From NCBI GenBank assembly GCA_021390615.1, contig JAJEJU010000024.1, forward strand, positions 124,001-188,000: a stretch of 64,000 nt of DNA. Reading direction: 5' to 3'. Shown here piece by piece: positions 53,880 through 62,999 of the stretch (positions are counted from its first letter, which is position 1; every line of letters starts with the position of its first letter). A program made the translations under genes and the position numbers. The notes beneath the pieces are model-generated. The model searched no databases, was not told the origin of the DNA, and was given only the letters and a program-made list of their open reading frames with translations. Source of the DNA: Rhodanobacteraceae bacterium ZG21-1 (lineage in GTDB: Bacteria; Pseudomonadota; Gammaproteobacteria; Xanthomonadales; Rhodanobacteraceae).

Positions 53880-54310
53880 GCTTCCGGGAGGGGAGAGGAT
53901 CAGTCGCCAAGGATACGACGGATCGCGTCGCGGTCACTTGTACCAAAGGCTAAGAGCCTGTCCACGATCTCCAGACGCCTCGCGGCCTCGTGGAGTGGCC
54001 GCCATGCGGCAGCGCATGGCTTGATCTGACAGCCAGTCAGGCCGGCACGAGGCACCATCACGTGACAGCTGCTCCATGACAGCCCACTCGGCCAAGTCTG
54101 TCTGCGCGCAGGCCAGCGTCATCGCTCAGCGACGTTCACTCCTGCGTTCTTGCTTGGCCTGCGCGCAAACCGTTCCCGGCGCGAGCTGCCTGGAGACCGC
54201 GAACAGGCTCCTGAAAAGTGTGGATTCCGTACGCTTGCGTCCGGATTGTGCGGGCGCGCCGCCGGGGATCGCTGGCTATACTCGGTCGCGTCGATGAATG
54301 GGGTCGTTGC
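53880..54310. other. Intergenic region holding a MITE-like element
   Basis: About 430 bases without a gene. It holds the inverted-repeat element at 53954-54210 listed separately, and the promoter side of the isoaspartyl peptidase gene. Confidence 0.5.
53954..54210. mobile_element. MITE-like non-coding element, 257 bp
   Basis: Terminal inverted repeats of 31 bases (53954-53984 and 54180-54210) match at 25 positions; both start GAGCCTGT. Inside is a perfect 13-base inverted repeat, TGCGCGCAGGCCA (54103-54115) with TGGCCTGCGCGCA (54155-54167). No open frame. Flanks CTAA and CTGA resemble the CTAR target of IS5-type elements, but no clean duplication is seen. Confidence 0.6.
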
Positions 54311-55360
54311 ATGAAGCCGTATCGCCTGATGCTTGCGCTGATCGCGCTGGGAGCCGTGTCGATGAGCAGTGCCGAGGTGTCGCCCGTGCTGGTGATCCAT
54401 GGCGGCGCGGGGGTGATCCGGCGCGACATGAACCCGGCCAAGGAGAAGGCGGTGCGTGCGGCGCTGGCCCTGGCGCTGCGCAACGGTTATGCGCAGCTCA
54501 AGGCGGGCAAGCCCGCGCTGGACGGTGTCACGGCGGCGATCACCGTGCTGGAGGACGACCCGAATTTCAACGCGGGCAAGGGCGCGGTGTTCACCCATGA
54601 CGGACGCAACGAGCTGGATGCGGCGATCATGGACGGCAGCAGCCACCGCGCCGGCGCGGTGGCTGGCGTGCATCGGGTGAAGAATCCGATCCTGCTGGCG
54701 CGCGCCGTGATGGAGAAGTCGCCACACGTGATGCTGGCGGGCGACGGCGCCGAGCAGTTCGCCAAGGAAGTCGGCATCGCCCTGGTCGACCCGTCCTACT
54801 TCCGCACCGAGGAGCGCTGGCAGCAGCTGCAGAAGGCGCTGAAGGAAGACCAGGAGCAGCAGCCGCACGGCGACGCCGACACGGCCAAGCATTTCGGTAC
54901 GGTGGGTGCGGTGGCGCTGGATGCGCAAGGCCATCTGGCGGCCGGAACCTCCACCGGCGGCATGACCGACAAGCGCTGGGGCCGCATCGGCGATTCGCCG
55001 ATCATCGGCGCCGGCACCTACGCCAACAGCGGCTGCGCGGTATCCGGCACGGGCTGGGGCGAGTACTACATCCGCACCGTGGCCGCGCATTCGATCTGCA
55101 TGGAGGTGACGCAGATGCGCGTGCCGCTGCAGCGCGCCGCGGGGGAAATCATCAATCAGGAAATTCCCGCGATGGGCGGCAATGGCGGCGCGATCGCGCT
55201 GGATGCCGATGGGCATGTCGCCATGCCGTTCAATACCGACGGCATGTATCGCGGCTGGATCGGCGCCGACGGTGTGCCGCATGTGGCGATCTACGGCGAC
55301 GAAAATGACGGTACCGCCGAGCCGCTGCCGGCGCCCAGTGACAGCAGCGCCGCGCCCTGA
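54311..55360 (+). CDS. Isoaspartyl peptidase / L-asparaginase (Ntn-hydrolase)
   Basis: Exported enzyme of 349 residues with a signal peptide (LMLALIALGAVSMSSA). Plant-type asparaginase fold: VLVIHGGAGVIRRDMNPAKE, DDPNFNAGKGAVFTHDGRNE, and the autocatalytic site with Thr197 in HFGTVGAVALD, which becomes the N-terminus of the beta subunit; AAGTSTGGMTDKRWGRIGDS and GAGTYANSGCAVSGTG follow. It cleaves isoaspartyl dipeptides and L-asparagine in the periplasm. Different family from the short asparaginase at 49277. The ATG at 54311 begins the signal peptide. Confidence 0.95.
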   Translation: MKPYRLMLALIALGAVSMSSAEVSPVLVIHGGAGVIRRDMNPAKEKAVRAALALALRNGYAQLKAGKPALDGVTAAITVLEDDPNFNAGKGAVFTHDGRNELDAAIMDGSSHRAGAVAGVHRVKNPILLARAVMEKSPHVMLAGDGAEQFAKEVGIALVDPSYFRTEERWQQLQKALKEDQEQQPHGDADTAKHFGTVGAVALDAQGHLAAGTSTGGMTDKRWGRIGDSPIIGAGTYANSGCAVSGTGWGEYYIRTVAAHSICMEVTQMRVPLQRAAGEIINQEIPAMGGNGGAIALDADGHVAMPFNTDGMYRGWIGADGVPHVAIYGDENDGTAEPLPAPSDSSAAP

Positions 55361-55372
55361 GCGCGAAACGAC

Positions 55373-55957
55373 TCAGCCCTCCGATTCGGGGCGTTCGCGT
55401 ACCGGATGTTTGCCCAGCTTGCGTTGCAGCGTGCGCCGATGCATGCCGAGTCGGCGCGCGGTCTCGGAGATGTTGCCGTCGCATTCGGTGAGCACGCGCT
55501 GGATGTGCTCCCACTCCAGCCGGCGCAGCGCCAGCGGCGCCTCGGGCGCGTCCAGCGGCTCCTCGTCGGCGCTGCCGGCGTCGCCGTCGAGCAGGGCGCG
55601 CACCACCGCATCCGCATCCACCGGCTTGGTCAGATAGTCATGCGCGCCGCGCTTGATCGCTTCCACCGCGGTGGCGATCGAGGCGTAGCCGGTCAGCAGC
55701 AGGATGCGCATGTCTGCCACCAGCGCGTGCAGCTCGGGAATCAGGCGCAGGCCGTTCTCGTCGCCGAGCTTCAGGTCCAGCACGCAGTATTGCGGCCGGT
55801 GTCGCCGGGTGAGCGCGCGCGCGGCATCGGCATGATCGGCAGTGATCACCTCGAAGCCGCGCGAGCCCAGCGCGCGGGCCAGCACCCGCACGAAGGTGGC
55901 GTCGTCGTCGACGATCAGCAAGGGGCGGGCGGTGGCGGTCGGCAACGGCGCGTTCAT
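55373..55957 (-). CDS. regA: RegA/PrrA-type response regulator
   Basis: Regulator of 194 residues. Receiver domain with IVDDDATFVRVLARAL, phospho-acceptor Asp61 in YCVLDLKLGDENGLRL and Lys in YLTKPVDADAVV; the C-terminal Fis-type helix-turn-helix is EWEHIQRVLTECDGNISETA and RRLGMHRRTLQRKLGKHPV, the hallmark of RegA/PrrA/ActR. It answers redox signals through the kinase encoded upstream on the same strand. The ATG at 55957 is chosen; the frame is open further but not like the family. Confidence 0.92.
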   Translation of the reverse strand: MNAPLPTATARPLLIVDDDATFVRVLARALGSRGFEVITADHADAARALTRRHRPQYCVLDLKLGDENGLRLIPELHALVADMRILLLTGYASIATAVEAIKRGAHDYLTKPVDADAVVRALLDGDAGSADEEPLDAPEAPLALRRLEWEHIQRVLTECDGNISETARRLGMHRRTLQRKLGKHPVRERPESEG

Positions 55958-56236
55958 GGCGGCTCCTGCAGCGATACCGCTATTTTCGCCGGACTGCGTC
56001 GCGCGCGCACGGCTTCGACGGGGCATGCGCCGTCGAACGCGACGGAATGCCGCGCGGCATTCCGTCGCAGGCGTGGCTGTTCCCGCCGAAATTGCCGGTG
56101 AGCGCAGGGAAAGGCGTGTTGCCGGGAATGTTTGCTGTTTGTGCCGCGTGGCCAGGCAAGCCGGTTTCTGCGCTGCCTGCGGTGTGAGGCCGGCGAACGG
56201 GCAGCGTCGCCGACAGCTGCCGAACATCCGTCATGC

Positions 56237-57514
56237 CTAGGGTTCGGCGATCACTGTCAGCGGCAGGCGCATGCGCACCTCGGCGCCGTCGCCCAGGTTG
56301 TTGGCCTCCAGCTCGCCGCTGAGCCGCTCCGCGGTGGCCTCGGCCAGGGTCAGGCCCAGGCCGAGACCGGTCTGCTTCAGGGTCTGGCCCAGGCCGGTGG
56401 CCTCGATGCTGTCGTCGAAGCCGGGGCCGTGGTCGCGCACCGACAGCTCCAGCCAGCCGCCGTGTCGCTGCACGTGCAGTGCCACCGCATTCGACTCGTG
56501 CTGGGCCGAGGCGTCGGCGGCGTTGTTGAGCAGGTTGATCAGCGAGTGGCGCAGGCCCGGCGGTGCGCGCATGGCGATCGCGCCGGTCGCGGCATCCAGC
56601 TGCAGGGACAGTTCGGCTTCCGGCCGCAGCAGCTGGAATCGTTCCAGGCAGCCGCGCACGAATTCGGCCACGCTGAGGCGCTCGGGCTGCTGCGACAGCT
56701 GCGCCTTGCCGAAGGCGACCATCTCGCGCAGGATCGTGCGGCAGCGCGCGACCTGGCTTTCCAGCAGGGCCAGGTCCTCGCGCAGCGCGCCGTCCTCCGG
56801 ATGCTCGCGGCGCAGCTCGGGCAGCAGGGTCTGCATGGTCGACAGCGGCGTATTCATCTCGTGCGCCGCGCCGGCGGCCTGGGTGGCGATGGCGAGGATG
56901 CCTTCGTCGCGCAGGGCACGTTCGCGGAATCGCTGCATTTCCAGCTGCTGCAGGCGCAGCGCGTGCGCCAGCCGGTTGATGAAGAAGCCGAGCAGCATCG
57001 CGGTGATCACGAAGTTCACGCCCATGCCGGCCACGTGCAGCGGCAGGCCGTCCTGGTCGCCGTGGTGCAGGGGAATCGGCAGCGGCAGGTACCAGTACAG
57101 CAGCAGCAGGTAGGCGGTGCCGCACAGCAGGGCCACCAGCAGGATCGCGCGCACCGACAGCGCTGCCGCGCCCAGCGCGATCGGCACCAGCAGCAGGGTG
57201 ACGAAGGGATTGCTGGCGCCGCCGGTGAAGTACAACAGGCAGCCCAGCACGGCAGTGTCGACGGCGATGTGCAGGATGGTTTCCCACTCGTGCACCGGCC
57301 AGGGCTGGCTGAGCCGCCAGGCCGCGAACGCGGCGAAGATCGCCAGCAGGCCGATGCCGGCCAGCAGCGGCAGCAGCGGAATGGCCAGCTGCATCCACAG
57401 CGCGCAGAACAGCACGGCGATGCTTTGTCCGGCGATCGCGCACAGCCGCAGCCAGGCCAGCGTGCGGGTCAGGGCATATGGCCCCAGGCGCTGCGGGGCG
57501 AGGCGGTGCGGCAT
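56237..57514 (-). CDS. regB: RegB/PrrB-type redox sensor histidine kinase
   Basis: Membrane kinase of 425 residues with six helices in the first 185 residues. The quinone-site segment LYFTGGASNPFVTLLLVPIA (GGASNPF) is typical of RegB. The H-box is AAGAAHEMNTPLSTM with His218, followed by RCRTILREMVAFG, the N-box HSLINLLNNAADAS and the G-boxes VRDHGPGFD and GLGLGLTLAEATA. The redox-active Cys that RegB has near the H-box is not seen, so sensing may rely on quinones. It is upstream of regA with a 279-bp gap. Confidence 0.93.
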   Translation of the reverse strand: MPHRLAPQRLGPYALTRTLAWLRLCAIAGQSIAVLFCALWMQLAIPLLPLLAGIGLLAIFAAFAAWRLSQPWPVHEWETILHIAVDTAVLGCLLYFTGGASNPFVTLLLVPIALGAAALSVRAILLVALLCGTAYLLLLYWYLPLPIPLHHGDQDGLPLHVAGMGVNFVITAMLLGFFINRLAHALRLQQLEMQRFRERALRDEGILAIATQAAGAAHEMNTPLSTMQTLLPELRREHPEDGALREDLALLESQVARCRTILREMVAFGKAQLSQQPERLSVAEFVRGCLERFQLLRPEAELSLQLDAATGAIAMRAPPGLRHSLINLLNNAADASAQHESNAVALHVQRHGGWLELSVRDHGPGFDDSIEATGLGQTLKQTGLGLGLTLAEATAERLSGELEANNLGDGAEVRMRLPLTVIAEP

Positions 57515-57568
57515 GCGAAACGCTCCCGGCGTAGGCGCGCCGCCGGAGCGGCGGCGCGCCGGGCCAGT

Positions 57569-59140
57569 TTACACGCGGGTGTCGAACTCCTCGCTGCGCA
57601 CTGCCGGCAGCGGTTCGTGTTCGCGCGCGGGTTCGGCGTGGCTGGCGGACAGGCGGTTCATGATCGGCAGCATCACCAGGGCGATCGCCACGCAGCCGAT
57701 GCCGACATAGCCGAGCTTGTTGAACAGGTCGGTGTAGATCGCCAGCGACTGGTTCGGATCGGTGAGGTTGTCCGGGATGTGCGCATGGTTGGCCACGATG
57801 CTGCCCAGATACTGCGAGATGCCCACCGCGACGTAGTAGGCGCCCATCATGAAGCCGCCCATGCGCTCGGGCACGTAGCGCGCGATCATCGCCAGGCCCA
57901 GGCCGCTCACCAGCAGTTCGCCCAGCGAATACAGGCCGTAGCCCCACACCATGATCCACGAAGAGACCTGGCCGTTCACCGCGCTGCGCGCGCCGAAGCC
58001 GTAGATGAAGAAGCCCAGCGCCACCGCGGCGAAGCCCAGCGCGAACTTGAAGGCGACCGAGGGATCCTTGCCGATGCGGCCGAGGCTGTTGTAGATGAAC
58101 ACCAGCACCGGGCTGAGCACCACGATCCAGATCGCATTGAGGTTCTGGTACTGCTCGGGAATCCAGTTGAACAGATGCCTGCCGAACAGGCTGAAGGACA
58201 GGTCCACGTTGTGCTGCGCGAACAGGTTCAGCGAGGTCGCCATCTGCGCGTAGAAGATGAAGAAGAAGATGGTCTGCACGGTCAGCACCAGGGCGGCGAC
58301 CAGGCCGGCACGCTCGGTCTTGGCGCTGATGCTGATCAGATAGGCGAAGATGGCCAGGATGATTGCGCCGGCCAGGTACACGCAGGCTTTGGCGACGCCT
58401 TGGTTCTGCAGGATGAAGGCGGCGACGAACACCATGACCACGCCGCCGACTAGCACCAGCAGGGCGCGCATCGGGTTGATCGGCTGCTGGTCGGGTTCGG
58501 AGCCGATGCGGGCGAGGGTGCGCTTCATCAACGTGTAGTTGATCAGGCCAAGGACCAGGCCGACCGCGCAGGCACCGAAGGCGGTATGCCAGCCGAGGTC
58601 ATTGCCGTAGTGCTCGCCTACATAGTCGCGAATCTTCGGCGTGGCGGTCATCGAGATCATCGAGCCGAGGTTCACCGCCATGTAGTAGATGGTGAAGGCG
58701 CTGTCGATGCGTACGTCGTCACCTTCGTAGATCTTGCGCACCAGGTTGCCGGCGTTGGGCTTGAAGAAGCCGTTGCCGACCACGATCACGCCTAGCGCGC
58801 AGTACAGCAGGTAGCTGTTGTTCGAAGGGATCCACAGCATCGAGTAGCCGACGGCTAGCACGATCGCGCCGAACAACATGGTGCGGCGGGTGCCCAGCAG
58901 TTTGTCGCCGATCCAGCCGCCGATCGCCGGGGTCGCGTAGATCAGCGCGGCGGCGGCGCCCCAGACCAGGTTCGCCTCGGTATCGACGAAGCCCAGCTTC
59001 TTCATCATGTAGGTGACCATCAGCACCTGCATGCCGTAGAAGCCGAAGCGCTCCCACATCTCGATCAGGAAGACGGTGCTGAAAGACCAGGTACGGGAGA
59101 CGCCCGCGTTGGAAAGGGCGGTGTCGTTCGGGTTTGCCAT
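57569..59140 (-). CDS. POT family peptide MFS transporter
   Basis: Proton-dependent oligopeptide transporter of 523 residues with about 14 helices. Motifs: the ExxERFxYY-type stretch FLIEMWERFGFYGMQ, GGWIGDKLLGTRRTM, GNGFFKPNAGNLVRKIYEGD and the signature FTIYYMAVNLGSMIS. It imports di- and tripeptides. The ATG at 59140 gives a normal N-terminus (MANPNDTALSNAGVSRTW); a longer open frame upstream is not family-like. It follows regB on the map but shares only strand with it. POT transporters of this kind are common in Xanthomonadales, which rely on peptides. Confidence 0.95.
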   Translation of the reverse strand: MANPNDTALSNAGVSRTWSFSTVFLIEMWERFGFYGMQVLMVTYMMKKLGFVDTEANLVWGAAAALIYATPAIGGWIGDKLLGTRRTMLFGAIVLAVGYSMLWIPSNNSYLLYCALGVIVVGNGFFKPNAGNLVRKIYEGDDVRIDSAFTIYYMAVNLGSMISMTATPKIRDYVGEHYGNDLGWHTAFGACAVGLVLGLINYTLMKRTLARIGSEPDQQPINPMRALLVLVGGVVMVFVAAFILQNQGVAKACVYLAGAIILAIFAYLISISAKTERAGLVAALVLTVQTIFFFIFYAQMATSLNLFAQHNVDLSFSLFGRHLFNWIPEQYQNLNAIWIVVLSPVLVFIYNSLGRIGKDPSVAFKFALGFAAVALGFFIYGFGARSAVNGQVSSWIMVWGYGLYSLGELLVSGLGLAMIARYVPERMGGFMMGAYYVAVGISQYLGSIVANHAHIPDNLTDPNQSLAIYTDLFNKLGYVGIGCVAIALVMLPIMNRLSASHAEPAREHEPLPAVRSEEFDTRV

Positions 59141-59362
59141 GCTATCCCCAGGCTTGGGTTCGTACGGATGGCCGCCGCGGCGTGCGGCCGGTTCAGGCGG
59201 CCCGGGCGGGCCGCAACCGGCAGAGCGTAACCGATTCGTCCCGGACGTGTAGTTGCGGTGCAGTAAGGGTCTGGCACCCACGGACGCCGGCGGGCGTCGT
59301 GCCGGGGTCGCTTGTGGCATGATGAGCGGCTGACGTCCGCCCGCACGAGGAAGCCCGCCATC

Positions 59363-59431
59363 ATGTCGATCCAAGCGCTTTCGCGGCATCGCGGCTCGCG
59401 CGCGCTGGCTGCCACCCGGCCCGGGGCCTGA
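59363..59431 (+). CDS. Possible short leader peptide upstream of dgkA
   Basis: A 22-codon frame, MSIQALSRHRGSRALAATRP then GA, begins after AGGA and ends 9 bases before the dgkA ATG. It could be a translated leader, or chance in GC-rich sequence. Confidence 0.2.
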   Translation: MSIQALSRHRGSRALAATRPGA

Positions 59432-59440
59432 GGGGCGGAT

Positions 59441-59815
59441 ATGGCGGGCAGCGGCTTCCGCGGCGATCCGCGGCAATTGTGGAATGCCTTGCGCTGGTCG
59501 ATGAAGGGCCTGCGCGCTGGCTGGCGCCATGAGGCCTCGTTCAGGCTGGAGGCCGTGCTGGCGGTGGTGCTGGTGCCGCTGGGGCTGTGGCTGGGCCACG
59601 GTGCGCTGGAGAAGCTCGCCCTGGTGACGCCGGCCCTGCTGGTGCTCTCGGCCGAGCTGCTGAATTCCGCCATCGAGGCGGTGGTCGACAAGGTCAGCCC
59701 TGAATTCCACGAGCTGGCCGGTCGCGCCAAGGACATGGGCTCCGCGGCGGTGTTCCTGCTACTGGTGCTGGTGGCGCTGAGCTGGGGCCTGATCCTGGGG
59801 CCGCGCTGGTTCTAG
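59441..59815 (+). CDS. dgkA: Diacylglycerol kinase
   Basis: Membrane enzyme of 124 residues that phosphorylates diacylglycerol to phosphatidate, recycling lipids from membrane-derived oligosaccharide synthesis. The active-site motif SAELLNSAIEAVVDKVSPE (about 67-85) and FHELAGRAKDMGSAAV are diagnostic. Three membrane helices: about 36-52, 56-72 and 101-118. Length matches E. coli DgkA (122). It is followed by the lemA operon after 122 bases. Confidence 0.96.
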   Translation: MAGSGFRGDPRQLWNALRWSMKGLRAGWRHEASFRLEAVLAVVLVPLGLWLGHGALEKLALVTPALLVLSAELLNSAIEAVVDKVSPEFHELAGRAKDMGSAAVFLLLVLVALSWGLILGPRWF

Positions 59816-59937
59816 CTGGCCTTGTTTTTTAGTTGGTCTGCCGTTCTAGCTGGCACGGCGCCTTCCGGAGCCCTCCGATTGCGCCCGCGCGGCGCGGATG
59901 CTGCAATGGCGGCGTCCACCGCAAGCGGAGAATTTCC

Positions 59938-60561
59938 ATGAAGTGCCTGCGCGCGCTCGCGCTGCTGCTGATCCTGGCCGGCCTCTCGGGCTGCGGCTAC
60001 AACACCATCCAGCGCGAAGACGAGGCGGTCAAGGCGGCCTGGTCCGAGGTGCTGAACCAGTACCAGCGCCGCGCCGACCTGGTGCCGAACCTGGTCAATA
60101 CGGTCAAGGGCTACGCGCAGCACGAAGAGAAGGTGCTCACCGAAGTGACCAATGCCCGCGCCAAGGTCGGCACGGTGCAGGTAACTCCCGACATGCTCGA
60201 CGATCCGGACAAGCTGAAGCAGTTCCAGCAGGCCCAGGGCGAGCTTTCCGGCGCGTTGTCGCGATTGATGGTGGTCAGCGAGAACTATCCCGACCTCAAG
60301 GCCAATGGCCTGTTCCAGAACCTGCAGGCGCAACTGGAAGGCACCGAGAACCGCATCACCGTGGCGCGCAACCGCTACGTGCAGGCTGTGCAGGAATACA
60401 ACACGCTGATCCGCAGCTTCCCCAACAACCTCACCGCGAAGATGTTCGGCTACAAGGTGAAGGAGAACTTCAGCGTCGACAACGAGAAGGCGATATCGGT
60501 CGCGCCGACGGTGGATTTCGGCGGCAATGCGCCGGCGCCGGCCGCGACGGCCGCGCATTGA
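59938..60561 (+). CDS. LemA family lipoprotein
   Basis: Protein of 207 residues with a lipoprotein signal (ALALLLILAGLSGC, Cys at about 20). The LemA domain is all helical: YNTIQREDEAVKAAWSEVLN, QYQRRADLVPNLVNTVKGYA, SRLMVVSENYPDLKANGLFQ and AQLEGTENRITVARNRYVQA, YNTLIRSFPNNLTAKMFGYK. Its role is unknown but it usually occurs with TPM-domain genes, as here. The ATG at 59938 has CGGAG upstream and begins the signal. Confidence 0.93.
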   Translation: MKCLRALALLLILAGLSGCGYNTIQREDEAVKAAWSEVLNQYQRRADLVPNLVNTVKGYAQHEEKVLTEVTNARAKVGTVQVTPDMLDDPDKLKQFQQAQGELSGALSRLMVVSENYPDLKANGLFQNLQAQLEGTENRITVARNRYVQAVQEYNTLIRSFPNNLTAKMFGYKVKENFSVDNEKAISVAPTVDFGGNAPAPAATAAH

Positions 60562-60563
60562 CA

Positions 60564-61457
60564 ATGCCCCGGGCGATCGGCCTTGGCCTGCGCTGCTGGC
60601 TGGCGTTCGCGCTGGCCTGGCTGGCGCCTGTCGCCCTGCATGCGGACGATGTGCCGCATTTGAGCCGGCACGTTACCGATCTGACCGGCACGCTCAGCGC
60701 CAGTCAGATCGATCAGCTGGACGCCCGGCTGACCGGCCTGCAGAAGACCAAGGGCGCGCAGCTGGTGGTGCTGATGGTCGGCAGCACCCAGCCGCAGTCG
60801 ATCGAGGAGTATTCGCTGGCGGTGGCCGAGGCGAACAAGGTCGGCCGCAAGGGCACCGACGACGGCGCCTTGCTGTTAGTGGTCAAGAACGACAGGCGTG
60901 CGCGCATCGAAGTCGGCTATGGCCTCGAAGGAGCGATTCCGGACGCTGCTGCGGCGCGTATCGTGCGCGAATACCTGGCGCCGAAGTTTCGCGTGAACGA
61001 CTACTACGGCGGCATCGGCGATGCGCTCGGTGCGCTGACCCAGCTGATCAACGGCGAGCCCTTGCCGCCGCCCATGGAAGGGCCGGCGCGAGAGTCGCCC
61101 GGCCTGGGCCTGCATGGATCCTTCGTGCTGGGGTTGTTCGTTGCCATGTTCCTGCGCGGCATCCTGCGGCGCGCATCGGCCGGCGTGCGCGTGCTGTCCG
61201 GCGCGATCGTGGTCGGCGGACTGCTGTGGCTGCTGGTGTCCTTGGGCATGGGCATCTTCGGTGCCGTGCTGGGCGGCCTGCTGTTGCTGCTGCCCGGAGG
61301 CGGCGGCTGGATGATCGGCGGTGGCGGCTGGGGTGGTTGGGGCGGCTCCGGTGGTTTTGGCGGTGGTTCGGGCGGCTTCGGCGGTGGCGGCAGTGGCGGC
61401 GGCTTCAGCGGCGGCGGCGGCAGCTTCGGCGGCGGCGGTGCCTCGGGGAGCTGGTGA
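60564..61457 (+). CDS. TPM domain protein with Gly-rich tail (YgcG-like)
   Basis: Protein of 297 residues: signal peptide (LRCWLAFALAWLAPVALHA), TPM domain (about 35-165: VTDLTGTLSASQIDQLDARL, GAQLVVLMVGSTQPQSIEEY, IEVGYGLEGAIPDAAAARIV), then two membrane helices (about 185-200 and 210-245) and a Gly/Ser-rich tail of repeated GGFGGG units. This is the YgcG layout; the domain faces the periplasm. It begins 2 bases after the lemA stop, and overlaps the second TPM gene by one base. Confidence 0.92.
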   Translation: MPRAIGLGLRCWLAFALAWLAPVALHADDVPHLSRHVTDLTGTLSASQIDQLDARLTGLQKTKGAQLVVLMVGSTQPQSIEEYSLAVAEANKVGRKGTDDGALLLVVKNDRRARIEVGYGLEGAIPDAAAARIVREYLAPKFRVNDYYGGIGDALGALTQLINGEPLPPPMEGPARESPGLGLHGSFVLGLFVAMFLRGILRRASAGVRVLSGAIVVGGLLWLLVSLGMGIFGAVLGGLLLLLPGGGGWMIGGGGWGGWGGSGGFGGGSGGFGGGGSGGGFSGGGGSFGGGGASGSW

Positions 61458-61960
61458 TGGCGCGCATGCAGCGGCTGATGACGAATCTGTTCGGCAGCTG
61501 GTTCGCGCTGCGGCAGCGCTTTCCGGCGGCGCTGCTCGACGAGATGACCCGCGCAATCGCCGCCGGCGAGCGCCGTCATCGCGGCGAAGTGTGTTTTGCG
61601 GTCGAGGCTAGGCTGGCCCCGCTGGCGGTGCTGCATGGCCTCGACGCGCCGGGCCGGGCGCACGAGGTGTTTGCCCAGCTGCGTGTGTGGGACACCGAAC
61701 ACAACAACGGCGTGCTGCTGTATGTGCTGCTGGCCGAGCACCGCATCGAGATCGTCGCCGACCGCGGCATCGCCGCGCGGGTGACGGCGAGCGAGTGGGA
61801 GGCCGTCTGCGCACAGATGCGCCATGCCTATGCGCGCGGGCAATGGCAGGAAGGCAGCCTGCAGGGCATCGGCGCGGTGCACGACTTGCTCGCCGCACAT
61901 TTCCCCAGCGACGGCGAGCCTCGGCCAGACGAGCTGCCGGATCGTCCGGTCCTGCTGTGA
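61457..61960 (+). CDS. TPM domain protein, second copy
   Basis: Protein of 167 residues with a TPM-type domain but no signal peptide or membrane helices: [80 protein letters not shown] and [20 protein letters not shown]. Such short, soluble partners often follow YgcG-type genes. The ATG overlaps the stop of the first TPM gene (TGATG), indicating coupling. Cytoplasmic by prediction, so the pair may act on both sides of the membrane. Confidence 0.9.
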   Translation: MARMQRLMTNLFGSWFALRQRFPAALLDEMTRAIAAGERRHRGEVCFAVEARLAPLAVLHGLDAPGRAHEVFAQLRVWDTEHNNGVLLYVLLAEHRIEIVADRGIAARVTASEWEAVCAQMRHAYARGQWQEGSLQGIGAVHDLLAAHFPSDGEPRPDELPDRPVLL

Positions 61961-62081
61961 GCCGCGGCCAGCAGCCTCGACACTCGCTTGTCGATCGGGC
62001 ACTGGCAGGTCGGCGGAGCCACTGCGCTGCCAGCGGCAGCCCGGTCGGCTAAACTGTCGCTTTGTTCCGGCCGGTCAATCT

Positions 62082-62996
62082 ATGCAGCAACCCTTTGTAG
62101 TCCATTTCGATCCGGTCGCCTTCGGTCTCGGGCCGGTGCAGGTGCACTGGTATGGCCTGATGTACCTGCTCGGCTTCAGCCTGTGCTGGCTGTGCGGCGA
62201 GTATCGCCGTCGTCGCGGCCGCCTGCCGGTGAGCGCCGATGCGCTGGGCGACATGGCCTTCTACGTGATGCTGGGCGTGGTGGTCGGCGGGCGGCTGGGC
62301 TACATGTTGTTCGGCTACTTCAAGGACGGCGTCGGCGACGGCATCCGCTGGATCTGGACCGAGCCGCTGGTGCTGTTCAAGGTGTGGGACGGCGGCATGA
62401 GTTTTCACGGCGGCCTGGTCGGCGTGCTGCTGGCGGTCTGGTGGTGGTCGCGCCGCCATCGCCTGCAGATGTTCGACGTGGTGGACTTCGCTGCGCCGCT
62501 GGTGCCGATCGGGTTGGGCTTCGGCCGGCTCGGCAACTTCATCAACGGCGAACTGTGGGGCAAGCCCGGCAGCGTGCCGTGGGCGATGATCTTCCCGAAC
62601 GCGCATGACGCCGACCTGGGCGCCATCGCCGGCAACGCCACCTTGCAGGCGCTGTACGACCGCTACGGTGGCCTGCCGCGGCACCCTTCGCAGCTCTACG
62701 AAATGCTGCTGGAAGGCGTGGCGATGTTCACCGTGCTGTGGCTGATCTCGATGAAGCCGCGCCCGCGCTACCTGGTCTCGGGCATGTTCGGCCTGCTCTA
62801 CGGCTGTTTCCGCTTCGGCGTGGAATTCGTGCGCGTGCCGGACGCGCAGCTGGGCTATCGCGCCTTCGGCTGGCTGACCAAGGGGCAGGAGCTGTCGCTG
62901 CCGCTGATCGTGATCGGCTTGGTGCTGATCGTCATGTCGCGCCGCGCGCCCACCTTGCCGCTAGCCACGCCGGCTGAACAAGCTGCGGAGGATTGA
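62082..62996 (+). CDS. lgt: Prolipoprotein diacylglyceryl transferase
   Basis: Inner membrane enzyme of 304 residues that attaches diacylglycerol to the lipobox Cys of prolipoproteins. Seven helices; [17 protein letters not shown] at the start, [20 protein letters not shown] with the conserved His, the Lgt signature [18 protein letters not shown], and the C-terminal [12 protein letters not shown]. The ATG at 62082 is the only start with the full N-terminus. It is followed by thyA after 3 bases, the conserved lgt-thyA pair. Confidence 0.97.
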   Translation: MQQPFVVHFDPVAFGLGPVQVHWYGLMYLLGFSLCWLCGEYRRRRGRLPVSADALGDMAFYVMLGVVVGGRLGYMLFGYFKDGVGDGIRWIWTEPLVLFKVWDGGMSFHGGLVGVLLAVWWWSRRHRLQMFDVVDFAAPLVPIGLGFGRLGNFINGELWGKPGSVPWAMIFPNAHDADLGAIAGNATLQALYDRYGGLPRHPSQLYEMLLEGVAMFTVLWLISMKPRPRYLVSGMFGLLYGCFRFGVEFVRVPDAQLGYRAFGWLTKGQELSLPLIVIGLVLIVMSRRAPTLPLATPAEQAAED

Positions 62997-62999
62997 ACG

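Noticed and set aside
56132..58453. 773-codon plus-strand frame opposite regB and the peptide transporter
   Set aside because: Gln/Arg/His-rich shadow without any domain; both minus-strand genes are certain.
61321..61450. Tandem repeat in the TPM gene as an independent repeat element
   Set aside because: It is the coding repeat of the Gly/Ser-rich tail, common for YgcG-type proteins.
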